DNA from: Akebia trifoliata
Lineage: Eukaryota > Streptophyta > Magnoliopsida > Ranunculales > Lardizabalaceae
Direction of reading: 5' to 3'
NCBI GenBank assembly: GCA_017979445.1
Contig: CM030714.1
Span: forward strand, 5,642,001 to 5,706,000
Length of the DNA: 64,000 nucleotides
The first letter of the stretch is position 1. Each line of letters begins with the position of its first letter. Below, in pieces: positions 47,628 through 60,280 of the stretch. A model generated the notes under the pieces. It worked only from the letters and a program-made list of their open reading frames with translations. It had not been told where the DNA came from and made no database searches. Made by a program: the position numbers and the translations under genes.

Positions 47628-50600
47628 GCGAAAGAGAAGAGTCAAAGAAGAAAAGAAGGAAAAGGGGAAAATAATTTCGATTCTCATGCTTCAGTTCTTC
47701 TATTTGTGAAGAAGGTAAGTGACTTGTTTTACAACTAATTTAAGGTTATATAGAGGGATTTGAAAAGGCTTTCTATGTACAATTTCAAATGAGGGCAAGT
47801 TATCATGTTAAATTGGGTTTCAGTTTTTCAATTTCAGTAATTAGTCTTATGTGCGGGTAAACGATTTCCCAATACGTTAGAAAGTCTGATTTGGTGATAC
47901 CCCTAGAAATAAAAATCCTAGAAAAATTAATCATAGTTGATTTGAGAATGTCCTATCTATTCTAGTTCAACAAAATTTCTGATTTTGGACTCTATGCATA
48001 TGGATTTTCTTATGTCAAGATACAATTCAATTTATTATTACCTATTTATAGGATTAATATGATTAATCATTTTGAAACATTTATTTTTAGTAATTATAGT
48101 TGGTTTGAGATGCCCTATATTATTTAACTGAAGTGGGGGATACATGTAAATAATCTGATAAATCGTGTTTCGTGAATAAAAAGGGATGTTGGATTGGATC
48201 TAAATGTTGGTGGGAAGTTGAATAAATTTCATTGATATTTGAAAGCTAAATAGAGTTTGTATTTCTCTACGCTATAGTAAATTGCTATATGAATAAGTTA
48301 ATCGAGTTACTTGAAGGAAATAAGGGATGGTGTCTCGGGCTAGAAAGGACTTGATGCGTGGTGTTTAAAATGACATGGTTAGTTGTATTTGCAGTGGTTT
48401 ATTGTACGTAATGGAGTTTCAGTTAGAAAAGTTTGGAAATATAATTGGGAACAACTTCAGACATGGAGAAATGAAGAAGTCAAAATTTAAAGTTGTTAGA
48501 AAAGTCTCACATACATGCTGGAATACAAGGTAGATTCCTTTTCCTTGATTTTACTTATTGTAATAATAATAAAAAATGATGTATGGTAATCTTGTTCTAT
48601 GTTGTCGAAAGAGAAAGACTTTTATTAATGATGGCATGTGTATCATGATTTGTGTGATAATGATATTAATGACTGATAATGAGTAGTGTTGGCTATGTGA
48701 TATGCATGGTTGTGGGATTGTGGTCCAAGAACTTGAGCTAGCGGGTCTATGGGTCCTTGGGTGTAAATCCCTGAAGCCTTCGAAGAAGATCCCTTGCTTG
48801 GGATGTGGGTATGTCTCTTGTGACTCCAAATGAGTGAAATTGAGCAAGCGGGTCCATGGGACCCTTGGTGTAAATCCCTTAAGCCTTTGAAGAAGATCCC
48901 TTGTGTGAGATACGGAGATGTCTGTGTGACTCAGGGTTGTGATGTGTGATACGATTGAATCTTATTCCTTGGAATCATGTGCATGCATACGTATTGGATT
49001 ATGATCATTTAATTGATGTTTGATATAATTGAACCTCTTTCCTTGGAATTGTGTGCATGTATTGAGTTAGGATTATTTAATTATTATAGTTTGTCTCAAC
49101 ATGTGTAATTGATGCTCATTGTGAAAGTTATTTCTTTTCTTTATTATTGCTTTAATTAAAAGAGAGGAAAACGTTGTATCTACTAGGCTTTGCAGCTCAC
49201 GCTTTTAATATTTCAGATAGAATGGAGCAATGTCGAGTGGGTGATTCATTCTTTTTCACCAGAAGTATCTTGTTTTATTATTATTAGGTGTAGGAGGGAG
49301 TTAGATATATTTTTTCTATTGATTTAAATTCTTTGTTATCTTGATAAAATTCAGTTTGGGGTGAGTTCAATTCAGGTGGTATTTAACCGAGTCAGTTGGG
49401 CAAGCTAACTCATGGAGGATAGTGTACTTCTTTTCATCTCATCATTGGGTTCGGAGTCATGGGTCGAGTCATGGATCATGGGCCGAGTCGCGGGTCTTAG
49501 AATTCGGGGTGTGACAATGTTAGAGAACTAGATGCAATTTATTATGATTTAGGAGATACATTGTATCATTATCAATGTATCTCATTATAAAAGGAAGGTA
49601 GTGATGGAGAATAATTTATGCAGCAATATCAAGTAGGAATTTTTTTTTTTTTTTGATAACCGGACATCCTTGTAGATAGTGGACCGGGCCTGTATCTAGG
49701 CTTTGCCCAGTCCATAGACCATGGTCTTGTCCAATGACTAGTCCCGGGGCAAGTGCAATGCCCACACATCACACGCACCAGGTAAGTGAGGGTGCGCCCT
49801 CGCAGGTGGCCCTAGAGGAATTAATGCTCATACTGGGTATCAAACTCAAGACCTACAAGGCAATTAGGATACTCTACATTAGGAATTATTAAAAAATTAA
49901 TATATTTATAGTAGGTTAGTTTTGATATCTAGATTGATGTAATCTCTATAAATATCCTATTAGAGTTCATGTACGGTGACCCAAGACTTCTCAATAAATC
50001 ATTTTCTTTCAGTTACCTGCAAGTCAATTGTACCCTTCTGTGTGCCCACTTTAATTCATTGGCAAATCTTTTGCCGACCCTTGTAGCCTCAATGTTCATA
50101 GCCTTCATCCAGCCACAGTGGCTCAGGAGGGAGTGAAATGAGTGACAGGAATGAGACGTATATGGGCATCCTCTTTTTATTGAATGCTCTCCATCAAAAA
50201 CATATTACTCTTCATTCTTAATTACTTTTGTAGGGCTATATTATATATATATAATGTTAGATGTTCCAATCATAGAATGAATTGCTCTTGATCTTAAAAG
50301 ATCAATATAACTTAATGTATTGTGCAGGATTATGGAGTTTCTGTGATGTTCGATCATAATGTATTCCTTGTAGATGTTGTAACTGAGAAAATTGGCCGAG
50401 TTCTAAAGCTCGACTCCATCAAAAGCGGCAACAGATGGAAAGATATCGACGTGTTGATCTTCAACACCTGGCATTGGTGGCTTCACAATGGAAAAAAACC
50501 GTGAGAAGCTGGATCTGTAGAACGAACTAATGCACAGTCTTATTAAATATATAGTTTTCATTCATGTTTATTAATTTTTCACAAAATTAATCTAAGTAGA

Positions 50601-53051
50601 GTTAGGAAATGGTGGTTGTGTTGTGTTGCAGATGGGACTACATTCAAGAAGGAAACAACACATATGAAGACATGGATCGCTTGGTTGCTTTTCAGAAAGG
50701 GTTGACTACTTGGTCAAATTGGGTTGACTCCAATATTAATCCAACCAAAACCAGAGTCTTCTTCCAGGGGATTTCTCCGACCCATTATAAGTAAGCTTTA
50801 TTTAAGTGTTTGTAAGATATGTTTTAAAACTTCCCGAGTTCACCCAACTCAATTGAATTTTGAGGTGACTTGATAGCTAGGGCTACAACTTGGGCAGGCT
50901 GGCCCGAACACAACTTAGGCCCACCCAATATGTAGAACACGAGTTAAACCTGGGTTAGATTAATTCAACCCAAGGTTGAGCTAGGATTAGGGTTTGGACA
51001 ACCCAACTCAACCCAAACCCAAGGTAATATAATATATAATATATAAATATTTACATATAACTGGTACATTTTTATTTATTTTTTAACTAGTTATTATGTA
51101 AGATATAAAATTTTTGTTAACATCATTTGTATTTCTTATTTAAGATATCAAATTTATTTGCTAATCAAAATAAAATTAAGTTTGTTCAATGAGCCCAAGC
51201 CGTTCAACCATCCCAAAAATATCTAACTTGGGCTAGCCCGAGTTTGAGCTACTTCATAAGCTCAACCTTGGGTTAAGGAGCTTGGGCTCAATGCTCGGGT
51301 TGAGGGCTTAACCCCTAGAGTTGAGCTTGTGTTTACCCTCCAACCTGCTTAGGTTGCAGCCTACTTAATATTCAACTTGTTTGATTCAACTCACAAGTTC
51401 AACTCGGATAGTTGTCTGTTTGAAATCTCCCAATCATATCAGAAACTCGGCTGAGTTATATGTTATATTTAAGGGTATTTTACAATTGGATATAGTTTTT
51501 TTAGAATATACGTATCCAAATTTGTTCTAATAATATTTACAGAACATTGAATTCATCCCTTTCTTCTTTTGTCAACAAGTTTTTGGCGAAAACATAATAG
51601 TTTGCATGAAAAAAAAAAATGTAAATTTACTTTTTTTGAGTGTAGATTTTCCTCCACTCTTAGTTGTGTCATACCCCAGTTATGTCATATGACCGGCCTC
51701 TTATATTCATGGTTCTCCCCCTTTCCAAAAGATCGGTCTTTTGGAGTAGTGGTTGGTTAACATGGTATCAAAGAACTAGGTTCATATAGGTTATGGGTTC
51801 AATTCTTTCCATCCTTATGTGTAAGGGTAAGAGTTGAATGAATATTTTTCTCCACTCTTGGGTGTGTCATACCCGTTAGGCCCATTATCCTCTTATATTC
51901 ATAGTTCACCCCCTCTACAAAAGGTTTGTCTTTTGGAATAGTTGGTTGGTTAACACTTTTATACACCTTTGATTTAACTAGAGTGAATGACCAGTTGTTT
52001 TGATTTAAATTACAAAAATGTCATTTACAATGGCATTTTTATAATTATTTAACAAAAATAGTGGCATTTATTAAAGGTTAGCCTAATGGTATTATGATAA
52101 TTTAATCTAAAATGGTGTATTTTTCAAAAATTAGTTTGTTTTCTACAATGTTATGAAGGTAGATTTAAATTAAGATTGGTGCATATCTGTCCAAGACCTC
52201 ATGGGGATGTTAGCATTCTCCAACACATTTTTTTCTGATAATAATCTTATACAATTTCTCTTTTAATGAAAAATATAGGGGTATGTTGGTCTTTTATATA
52301 ATATCCTCTTTTTGTTAATAAAATAAAAATAAAAATTGGATAATTAATTAATTATTCTTTTACATAAATATTATCAAGAGTATGTGGATACATAAATTCA
52401 TGAAGTTCTATGTGTTTTCATAATTCTACCTATATTTTAATGTTCTTTTTTTCAGGGAAAACATAGTTATCTAAAATAATTTTAAAATATTTCATATATA
52501 AATTTTTGACTGGCTTAGAAAAAAGAAAACATATATAAATATTTAACTCATCCAGTTAACTTGCAAACCATACCCTTTCTTTTATGCGTCTACATCCTTA
52601 TTTAGTGTGTTATGTGTAATTCTATCAATTGATATGTTTAGATAGTAGATGTAGTGTACAAATTCTCTCAAACAAATATTTTGGAAAATTACAAATTTAT
52701 ACGTGACAAAAGTATTTTGATGACTTTTCTTCTCTTCATTTTCTTTGACATTTAAACAGTAGTAGAGAATGGAATGAACCAAAAGCGAAGAACTGTAACC
52801 ACCAAACGCAACCTTTGGTTGGATCAACATACCCTGGAGGTTCGCATCCAGCGGTCGCGGTAGTGAAGAATGTGTTGAATAAGATGTCGAAATCAGTAGA
52901 TTTGCTCGATATTACAACCCTATCACAACTAAGGAATGATGGGCACCCATCTATTTACGGCATTGATGGTAAGAAGGGAGTAGATTGCAGCCATTGGTGT
53001 TTACCCGGTGCTCCTGATACTTGGAACCAACTCCTATATGCAGCCCTTTGA
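43281..53051 (+). CDS. TRICHOME BIREFRINGENCE-LIKE (TBL/PMR5-type) wall polysaccharide O-acetyltransferase family protein
   Basis: TBL proteins act in the Golgi, and many O-acetylate cell-wall polysaccharides. Exons: 43281-43567, 45431-45602, 50328-50500, 50632-50790, 52760-53051; total 1083 nt, 360 aa, all junctions GT..AG and in frame. Order: N-terminal hydrophobic signal or anchor ([20 protein letters not shown]); TBL domain with [35 protein letters not shown] and [15 protein letters not shown] esterase-type motif in [29 protein letters not shown]; and C-terminal [15 protein letters not shown] with the DxxH motif. GDS serine and DxxH aspartate/histidine are all present, so it should be catalytically competent. 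The length and five-exon structure fit the TBL37-43 group, though the exact member and acceptor polymer are not readable from sequence. Intron 2 is 4.7 kb and contains a long inverted repeat and a SINE. Confidence 0.92.
43572..43598. repeat. (CT)n microsatellite at TBL exon 1 donor
   Basis: A CT run starts 4 bases after the GT of the exon 1 donor (GTCGGTCTCTC), so repeat-length change would sit at the edge of the splice site. Confidence 0.9.
44791..45021. mobile_element. CACTA-type MITE in TBL intron 1
   Basis: Starts CACAACGTGAAAA, ends TTTTCACATAGTG, flanked by GTT on both sides (44788-44790, 45022-45024). The interior aligns with the copy at 5415-5683 (TATATTTGACGG, GGCGGACCAAGG, TTGAATTGGGGAA). 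Confidence 0.8.
45820..48555. repeat. 2.7-kb near-spacerless inverted repeat in TBL intron 2
   Basis: The left arm (about 45820-47110) is the reverse complement of the right arm (about 47115-48555) over almost its whole length. Example pairs: CTCGAGTAAC..CTAGCCCGAGACACCATCCC with GGGATGGTGTCTCGGGCTAG; CCGGTTATAAAAGCCTTCC with GGAAGGCTTTTATAACCGG; (CT)n with (GA)n. The right arm has an extra ~110-bp segment near 48420-48530. Both arms have a TATAAAAG box pointing toward the centre. There is no coding region. Confidence 0.85.
47110..49516 (-). mobile_element. Probable LTR-type sequence forming the right arm and its extension
   Basis: On the minus strand it begins TGTCACACCCCGAATTCTAAG at 49516, a common start of plant Ty3 LTRs, and contains a TATAAAAG box at about 47530. 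The left arm of the inverted repeat would then be a second, inverted, 5'-truncated copy. The 3' end and target duplication are not established. A duplicated internal unit lies at about 48735-48915 (GCGGGTC..GGGTCCTTGG..GTAAATCCC, twice). Confidence 0.4.
49641..49879 (-). mobile_element. SINE-like element in TBL intron 2
   Basis: On the minus strand: GTCTTGAGTTTGATACCC (tRNA B-box-like), CTCTAGGGCCACCTGCGAGG, CCTCACTTACCTGGTGCGTG, TTGCACTTGCCCCGGGACTAG, and an A-rich 3' tail (T14 on the plus strand, 49641-49654). Flanked by TAGGAAT (49634-49640 and 49880-49886). Resembles Au-type plant SINEs from memory; that name is tentative. Confidence 0.65.
51635..51955 (+). mobile_element. TRIM retroelement in TBL intron 4
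   Basis: LTR 51635-51762 (TTGAGTGTAGATTTTCC .. GGTTAACA), primer-binding site TGGTATCAAAGA at 51763, second LTR about 51831-51955 ending GGTTAACA. Flanked by the perfect 5-bp repeat CTTTT (51630-51634, 51956-51960). Same family as 31420-31715, more diverged. Confidence 0.8.
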
Positions 53052-53593
53052 AGAGATGTTAATGTCTTATGCAAGTAATGGATGTTAACGACCTCCAAAA
53101 TCAAGTACTTTCTTATTGTATCCTCTAATGATAAAAACATAATTTTTTTTTTTTTAAGTATTATTGTGGAATGATATTATTGTAAATAATTTTGAGACAT
53201 AATACACCAATTTGTTTACTTATAACACATCAAACTATATGTCAATGATCGATCATTTCTCAAAAGGATTGGTGTGTTACAAGTAAAAGTTGATTTGACA
53301 ATAGAATCTCTCTTTACAAAGTATCACTGCCCAATTACAATAAAGCCCTACTTTTCTCTATTAAAATTAAATGTAAAGTACCAAAAAACAAAAAACAAAA
53401 ATTGATGTTTTGAAAGAGTTGTGATTTTGGAGGTTGCTAAAATCCATGATACTTGCGTTTGATCTTAGCATTCTAACCTAATTTTTTTATCTTGTTTATG
53501 GTTGCTTGTTGTTTCTAGGCTTATACAATAAAAGAGTAAGTAAACTCTAGCATGGGATACTTAATTGTTTAAAGAAAAATATCATTTATATAT
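53052..53593. other. TBL 3' region and spacer
   Basis: Probable 3'-UTR and polyadenylation region of TBL, then a decayed end of the 1019-1141 MITE family near 53270-53323 (AAAAGTTGATTTGACAATAGAATCTCTCT). No gene seen. Confidence 0.45.
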
Positions 53594-53972
53594 GAGTAGC
53601 GTTCAATGGCCAACAGTTTGGCAAACATTTTGGCAAACACATTTTTCAAAACATGGGTTAGAGGTCTTGGAATGGGCTGATTTTTGGTGAGGATGATCTC
53701 TATGGTGAGGAGATCATCATCACCAAAAATCAGCCCATTCCAAAACTTCTAACCTCATCAAAAATGGTTTACAAAAAATGGACGGTTCACGATTTTTCAA
53801 CTTGTAAAATGGGGCTAGAAGTTTTGGAATGAGCTGATTTTTGGTGAGGATGATCTCCTCACCGTAGAGATCATCCTCACCAAAAATCAGCCCATTCCAA
53901 GACCTCTAACCCATGTTTTGAAAAAGTGTTTGCCAAAATGTTTGCCAAACTGTTGGCCACGGATAGGGACCC
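53594..53972. mobile_element. Chain element 1: (TA)n-flanked foldback, 379 bp
   Basis: C-type ends: GAGTAGCGTTCAATGGCCAACAG at the left, CTGTTGGCCACGGATAGGGACCC at the right. Interior has four copies of the GGAATGGGCTGATTTTTGGTGAGGATGATCTC module in alternating orientation around GGACGGTTCACGATTTTTC. Confidence 0.75.
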
Positions 53973-53982
53973 TTTATATATA

Positions 53983-54345
53983 GGGAAATGTTTAGCAACA
54001 AACATTTTGACAAACATTTTTCAAAACATGGGTTAGAGGTTTTGGAATGGGCTGATTTTTGGTGAGGATGATCTTTAGGGTGAGGAGATCATCATCACCA
54101 AAAATCTACCCATTCCAAAACTTCTAACCCCATCAAAAATGATTTACAAAAAATGGACGGTCCACGATTTTTCAACTTGTAAACTGGGGCTAGAAGTTTT
54201 GGAATGGGCTGAATTTTGGTGAGGATGATCTCCTCACCGTGGAGATCATCCTCACCAAAAATCAGCCCATTCCAAAACCTCTAACCCATGTTTTGAAAAA
54301 TGTTTTGCCAAAATGTTTGTCAAAATGTTTGTTGCTGAACGGGAC

Positions 54346-54347
<2 letters not shown>
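53983..54347. mobile_element. Chain element 2: (TA)n-flanked foldback, 365 bp
   Basis: A-type ends: GGGAAATGTTTAGCAACAAAC and GTTTGTTGCTGAACGGGACCC. Same interior modules as element 1. Followed by a (TA)n tract, 54348-54382. Confidence 0.8.
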
Positions 54348-54382
<35 letters not shown>

Positions 54383-54385
<3 letters not shown>

Positions 54386-55310
54386 AGGCGTTCGGCGCAA
54401 AACATTTTGACAAACATTTTGGCAAACAATTTTAAGCCGTCAGATTTGAAGTAAATGAACGTATCAGATTTAATTTTACTGTTTTATAAAGTTATAAGTT
54501 AATTACAGCGCCGTCCCTCATTTTCATCGTATTTAGTGCGACACCCCTCTCTTCTTTCAAACCAAACGAAGTAACTTAATTACAGCGCCGTCCCTTATTT
54601 TCATCGTATTTAGTGCGACGCCCCTCTCCTCTTTCAAACCGAACGAAGTAAGGTTCTGTTACCTTTCTTCTCTGTCGAACCCTCTCTCGTTCTCACTCTC
54701 GAGTCTCTCACTCTCGCTCTAGCTCCAGCTCTCTCATTCTCTCTCGGTATCTCTCTCGTTCTCGCTCGGTCTCTCACTCGCTCTCGATCTCGCTCTTACT
54801 CTCTCATTCTCTTTCGTCGATGGAGTTGCAGAGAGGTCGAGGTTCCAGGCGTTCATGCTTCGTCGATGGAGTTGCAGAGAGGTCGAAGTTGCAGCCGTTT
54901 GTGCTTTGTCGATGGAGGTCAGCCGTTCGTGTTTTGTGAGAGAATCAGAGAATCGCCGAACGAGAGAGATGGTTCTATCGAGGTAGTTGCGAGAGTGAGA
55001 ATGGGAGAGCTTGAGCAAGAAGGTTTCATGAGAGAATCAAGGAATGAGAGAGTGAGAGCAAGAGGGGTTTCCACTTGGTTCTATCGAGAGAGGAAATGAG
55101 AGAGTTCTCACTCTCTGTTTTTCTTTTTTTCTTTAAATCGATAGGGAGGATGCACTAATATATACAATTTTGAGGGATGGCGCTGTAAAATCCTTCACTT
55201 AAACCCGATCACCTGTTGTTTGAATCTCGACCGCCCATTTCGTTGTTATCCAACGCACAAAAAATGTTTGCCAAAATGTTTGTCAAAATGTTTTGTGCCG
55301 AACGGGACCC
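54383..55310. mobile_element. Chain element 3: larger foldback with gene-like CT/GA interior, 928 bp
   Basis: Ends GGGAGGCGTTCGGCGCAAAAC and GTTTTGTGCCGAACGGGACCC. The interior lacks the hairpin module. It has two direct copies of about 73 bp (ACAGCGCCGTCCCT..TTTAGTGCGAC, about 54505-54650), then a CT-rich left part and GA-rich right part that pair, with GATGGAGTTGCAGAGAGGTCG motifs at the centre, and GGGATGGCGCTGTAA mirrored near the right end. No protein recognised. Confidence 0.7.
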
Positions 55311-56824
55311 ATATATATATATAGGGGGGCGTTCGCTGGCTAACGGTTTGACAAACTTTTTGGCAAACATTTTTGGACCATTCGATTTAACGTGATCTTA
55401 CGGACACGATTAAATCTCGATGCAATTTAATTTAAACGTGATAATTTATATATATTACAGCGCCATCCCTATAAATATACTTAATTAGTGAGAAGTCCTC
55501 CTTCTCTTTAAACCCAATAGAGCAGAGAACAGACGTTCTTCTCTTCGAAACTTGAGAAAATCTCTCTATCGTTCTCGATACCTTTTCTCTACGAACTTAA
55601 TCGCAGTGGAAACCCTCTCTCTCTCACTCTCTCACTCTCTCTCGCACGAAACACCAACGGCTAACCTCGCTGCAACTCCATCGACGAAACACGAACGGCT
55701 GACCTCGCTGCAACTCCTTTGATGAAATATGAACGCTGAAACCCTCTCTTTCACATGAACACGAATACTGCAACTACCTCGCCCTCGCACGATCTCATTT
55801 CGCTGCAAAACTCTTCTCTTCTCTCGCTGCAACTCCCTCTCGACAAAGAAGACAGGTACTCTTTGAATTTTCAATACTTTCCTGAATGCTAATGTGGGTT
55901 TTTATTATATTATTGATCTAAATTAAGAACTTCATTGAAACTACATCTGGTTTCAAGGTAGAAAAAAGCTATGCAAATTTTTATTTACTAACAAACAACC
56001 AATATTTTAACATGAAGAGGTGGTTAGGATTTAGGAGATGTGCTGTTGGATTTAGGAGAGAGACCGTGGAGCTTATGGTTTGATGGCTGCGGTAGAGGTG
56101 GTGTGTGTGAGTGTGTGTCTAAGAGAGAAGGAAATTGGTTTCAGGTACTCTGTGTGGAAGAGAAGATACACTTCGAAAATGATGAAATTCTCCTTCATAG
56201 ATTTTTTTTTTCCAGCCAAATCCGTAGAAACATTAAATGATTGAAGAGGTCATTTAGATCCTTAAAAAAGACAAAATTATGTCCTTAAAAAGGTGTTCTG
56301 TTTTAAAGAGAACATTGATTTTTCTTCATGTGAAGGTCCATTGTGAAAGGGTGGTTTGGATAGTGTTGGTTAATGGTGATGATGGGGGTGACCTTATGCC
56401 GTGGCTTTGTGGTCTGAGATGCTTTTTTATCTTCTTGTTTTCATATTCTATATGTTTTGTTGACCTATGGTTTCAGCAATTGGACTCTCTAACATGTCTT
56501 TATGATCCTTTCTAAGGTTTTCTCTAATGAGTTCCATGGTCTGGCTGATGTTATATCATTGTTGCTCATCTTATTCATATTACCAGCACCAGATAAAAAG
56601 TAACATAATTTTCAATTTGACGAAATATATGGTTCTAAATAGAATTTAATGAAGAAATTGGACTTGTATTGTTTGCAACAAATATCTGGAATTAAGTTAA
56701 TTGTTATGATGATATCCTCGAAGCTTTCCTTGAATTGTTGTTTAACTTATTTATTCAGCACATGCTGTACATTCATGCGCATCCTTGAAGAGTTTCGTCT
56801 TATTAATCGTGCCCTTTGTTGCAG

Positions 56825-57133
<309 letters not shown>

Positions 57134-57491
57134 TGAGTTATTTTACTTCAATTAGTGTTTTTGACAATCAAGTTATTCAGAATATTTCACCGTCAACTGG
57201 ATTCAATTGCAATTGTTTGCAAATATATTTATTAAGAGTTATTCAATCTTAAGCCTCCATTAACTGTCAAGCTCATTTTTCTTTAGGTAATGAGTTCCTC
57301 CATCTCTACTCTATTTTTCTTTTAATTGGTTTTTATTAATTGATGAAGGGGGGAAAGTGTGTGCTTTAGATACCATGTGGTTCTGCACCCAAATTTGTAT
57401 TCCACAATCCAAAAATTGGAATGGCACCTAAATTTGAAAAAATAGCAATGGCTCCTTTTGTAAGTATCAAAAATCACTTTATTTTCAAATT

Positions 57492-57538
<47 letters not shown>

Positions 57539-58507
57539 ATTTTCTTAGTTCTTAATAATAAGTATAGATAGGTATATATGTACTCTTGTTTTTAGGAGAA
57601 GACTATGTTAAATTTAATGTTCTAGTTTTATTCTCTCTGTCAATATGAGGTTGTCTTATTGATTTTGAGGATGGATTCAATGAAGTTTCTTAGATTTGAT
57701 GTTGTTTTTGGTTGAAGTTGTTTTACTTCACTTTTACTTAACCACACAAGCATGATTGTGGGTGCCCGGAATTTAACAAAGCATGATTGTGGGTGTCAAA
57801 GGAATTTTACACTATGTTCTTTATATTTTTGGAAGTCCAAGACATTCTGATGGATCAAAGTACAGTAGATCCAATCAAAATTTTTTTACCCATTACAGTC
57901 AAATGGCATTCTTTATGGTTAAAAAAAAAAATCAAAATTTACAAAATTTTACGTGCCCCAAACAAGAACACATCTGAGTCATCAGTCACAACACCATTTA
58001 CAAAATTTGCTAGTTCCATTTATGCACACTGAGCTTCTACTTCCATAGGTGCAATGATATACGGTAAGCTAAACATTTGTAGTAATTCCTAAAATCAGCA
58101 AGGGAAGATAACAAATACAATAAGTATATAAGATTAAGTGTTAACAAGCTTTGCAATGTCAATTCAACTGAGATGAAACTCTTCTATAAACTGAAAAATT
58201 AGAATAATAATTCCACTTTTTATCTGCATAGCAACTGTAGCTTCACTAATTTTGAAGTATGGCTCACATTTTTATTTTTTCAAATTGAAAAAGCAATCTC
58301 TTTGGTTGGCATATCTGATCAGTTCATTCAGCCCACCCTGTATTCATGTCCCAGAAGCTTGATTGAAGGTGAAGTTTTGGAGTTGATTGGAAAGTAGACC
58401 CTCGTCAAGCATGTTCCCCTAGAAAGCTAGTGAAGATAATTTCTTTCTTTGAAACCGAAGTTGTTGCAACAAAAATTGGAATTCTTGGTATCCTGGTATT
58501 GTAATTA

Positions 58508-58743
58508 CTGGTGTAGTGTCTATGAGCAAAGTTGTTGGCAGCAACTTCTTTGCCACTGATGAGTTGTTCAGGGTGGAAGAGCTAGCAATATATTCCAGTC
58601 CTCACTTCATCGATGACAGTAGGCTCAAGGTCTACAAAAACAGCATGAGGAACATGTTTACCAGCACCAGTTTCATTGAAGAAGGTGTTGAATGCATCAG
58701 CTCCTCCTCCAACTGTCTTATCACTTGGCATCTGCCCATCCGG
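58508..58743 (-). pseudogene. Alpha-tubulin exon 2 fragment, right arm
   Basis: Mirror copy of 56825-57061 with the same in-frame TAG and the same acceptor (CTGCAACAAAG on the plus strand). It differs at a few bases, for example GTGTCTATGAGC here against GCTCGTGGACAC in the left copy. Sharing of the stop means that the fragment was already broken before the arms were duplicated, or that the arms are kept alike by conversion. Confidence 0.92.
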
Positions 58744-60244
58744 CTGCAACAAAGGGCACGATTAATAAGACGAAACTCTTCAAGGATGCGCATGAATGTA
58801 CAGCATGTGCTGAATAAATAAGTTAAACAACAATTCAAGGAAAGCTTCGAGGATATCATCATAACAATTAACTTAATTCCAGATATTTGTTGCAAACAAT
58901 ACAAGTCCAATTTCTTCATTAAATTCTATTTAGAACCATATATTCCGTCAAATTGAAAATTATGTTACTTTTTATCTGGTGCTGGTAATATGAATAAGAT
59001 GAGCAACAATGATATAACATCAGCCAGACCATGGAACTCATTAGAGAAAACCTTAGAAAGGATCATAAAGACATGTTAGAGAGTCCAATTGCTGAAACCA
59101 TAGGTCAACAAAACATATAGAATATGAAAACAAGAAGATAAAAAAGCATCTCAGACCACAAAGCCACGGCATAAGGTCACCCCCATCATCACCATTAATC
59201 AACACTATCCAAACCACCCTTTCACAATGGACCTTCACATGAAGAAAAATCAATGTTCTCTTTAAAACAGAACACCTTTTTAAGGACATAATTTTGTCTT
59301 TTTTAAGGATCTAAATGACCTCTTCAATCATTTAATGTTTCTACGGATTTGGCTGGAAAAAAAAAAAATCTATGAAGGAGAATTTCATCATTTTCGAAGT
59401 GTATGTTCTCTTCCACACAGAGTACCTGAAACAAATTTCCTTCTCTCTTAGACACACACTCACACACACCACCTCTACCGCAGCCATCAAACCATAAGCT
59501 CCACGGTCTCTCTCCTAAATCCAACAGCACATCTCCTAAATCCTAACCACCTCTTCATGTTAAAATATTGGTTGTTTGTTAGTAAATAAAAATTTGCATA
59601 GCTTTTTTCTACCTTGAAACCAGATGTAGTTTCAATGAAGTTCTTAATTTAGATCAATAATATAATAAAAACCCACATTAGCATTCAGGAAAGTATTGAA
59701 AATTCAAAGAGTACCTGTCTTCTTTGTCGAGAGGGACTTGCAGCGAGAGAAGAGAAGAGTTTTGCAGCGAAATGAGATCGTGCGAGGGCGAGGTAGTTGC
59801 AGCATTCGTGTTCATGTGAAAGAGAGGGTTTCAGCATTCATATTTCGTCAAAGGAGTTGCAGCGAGGTCAGCCGTTCGTGTTTCGTCGATGGAGTTGCAG
59901 CGAGGTTAGCCGTTGGTGTTTCGTGCGAGAGAGAGTGAGAGAGTGAGAGAGAGAGGGTTTCCACTGCGATTAAGTTCGTAGAGAAAAGGGATCGAGAACG
60001 ATAGAGAGATTTTCTCGAGTTTCGAAGAGAAGAACGTCTGTTCTCTGCTCTGTTGGGTTTAAAGAGAAGGGGGACTTCTCACTAATTAATTATATTTATA
60101 GGGATGGCGCTGTAATATATATAAATTATCACGTTTAAATTAAATTGCACCGATATTTAATCGTGTCCACAAGATCACGTTAAATCGAATGGTCCAAAAA
60201 TGTTTGCCAAAAAGTTTGTCAAACCGTTAGCCAGCGAACGCCAC

Positions 60245-60278
<34 letters not shown>

Positions 60279-60280
<2 letters not shown>

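Noticed and set aside
54734..55099. Arg/Glu-rich open frames on both strands in chain element 3
   Set aside because: Produced by CTCT/GAGA tracts that stay open in several frames; the same holds for 55632-55874, 59696-59938 and 62019-62623.
58516..58821. 101-codon open frame in the right arm of chain element 4 (and its mirror at 56747-57052)
   Set aside because: It is the antisense frame of the alpha-tubulin fragment; the frames at 56649-56936 and 58632-58919 overlap the same exon in another frame.
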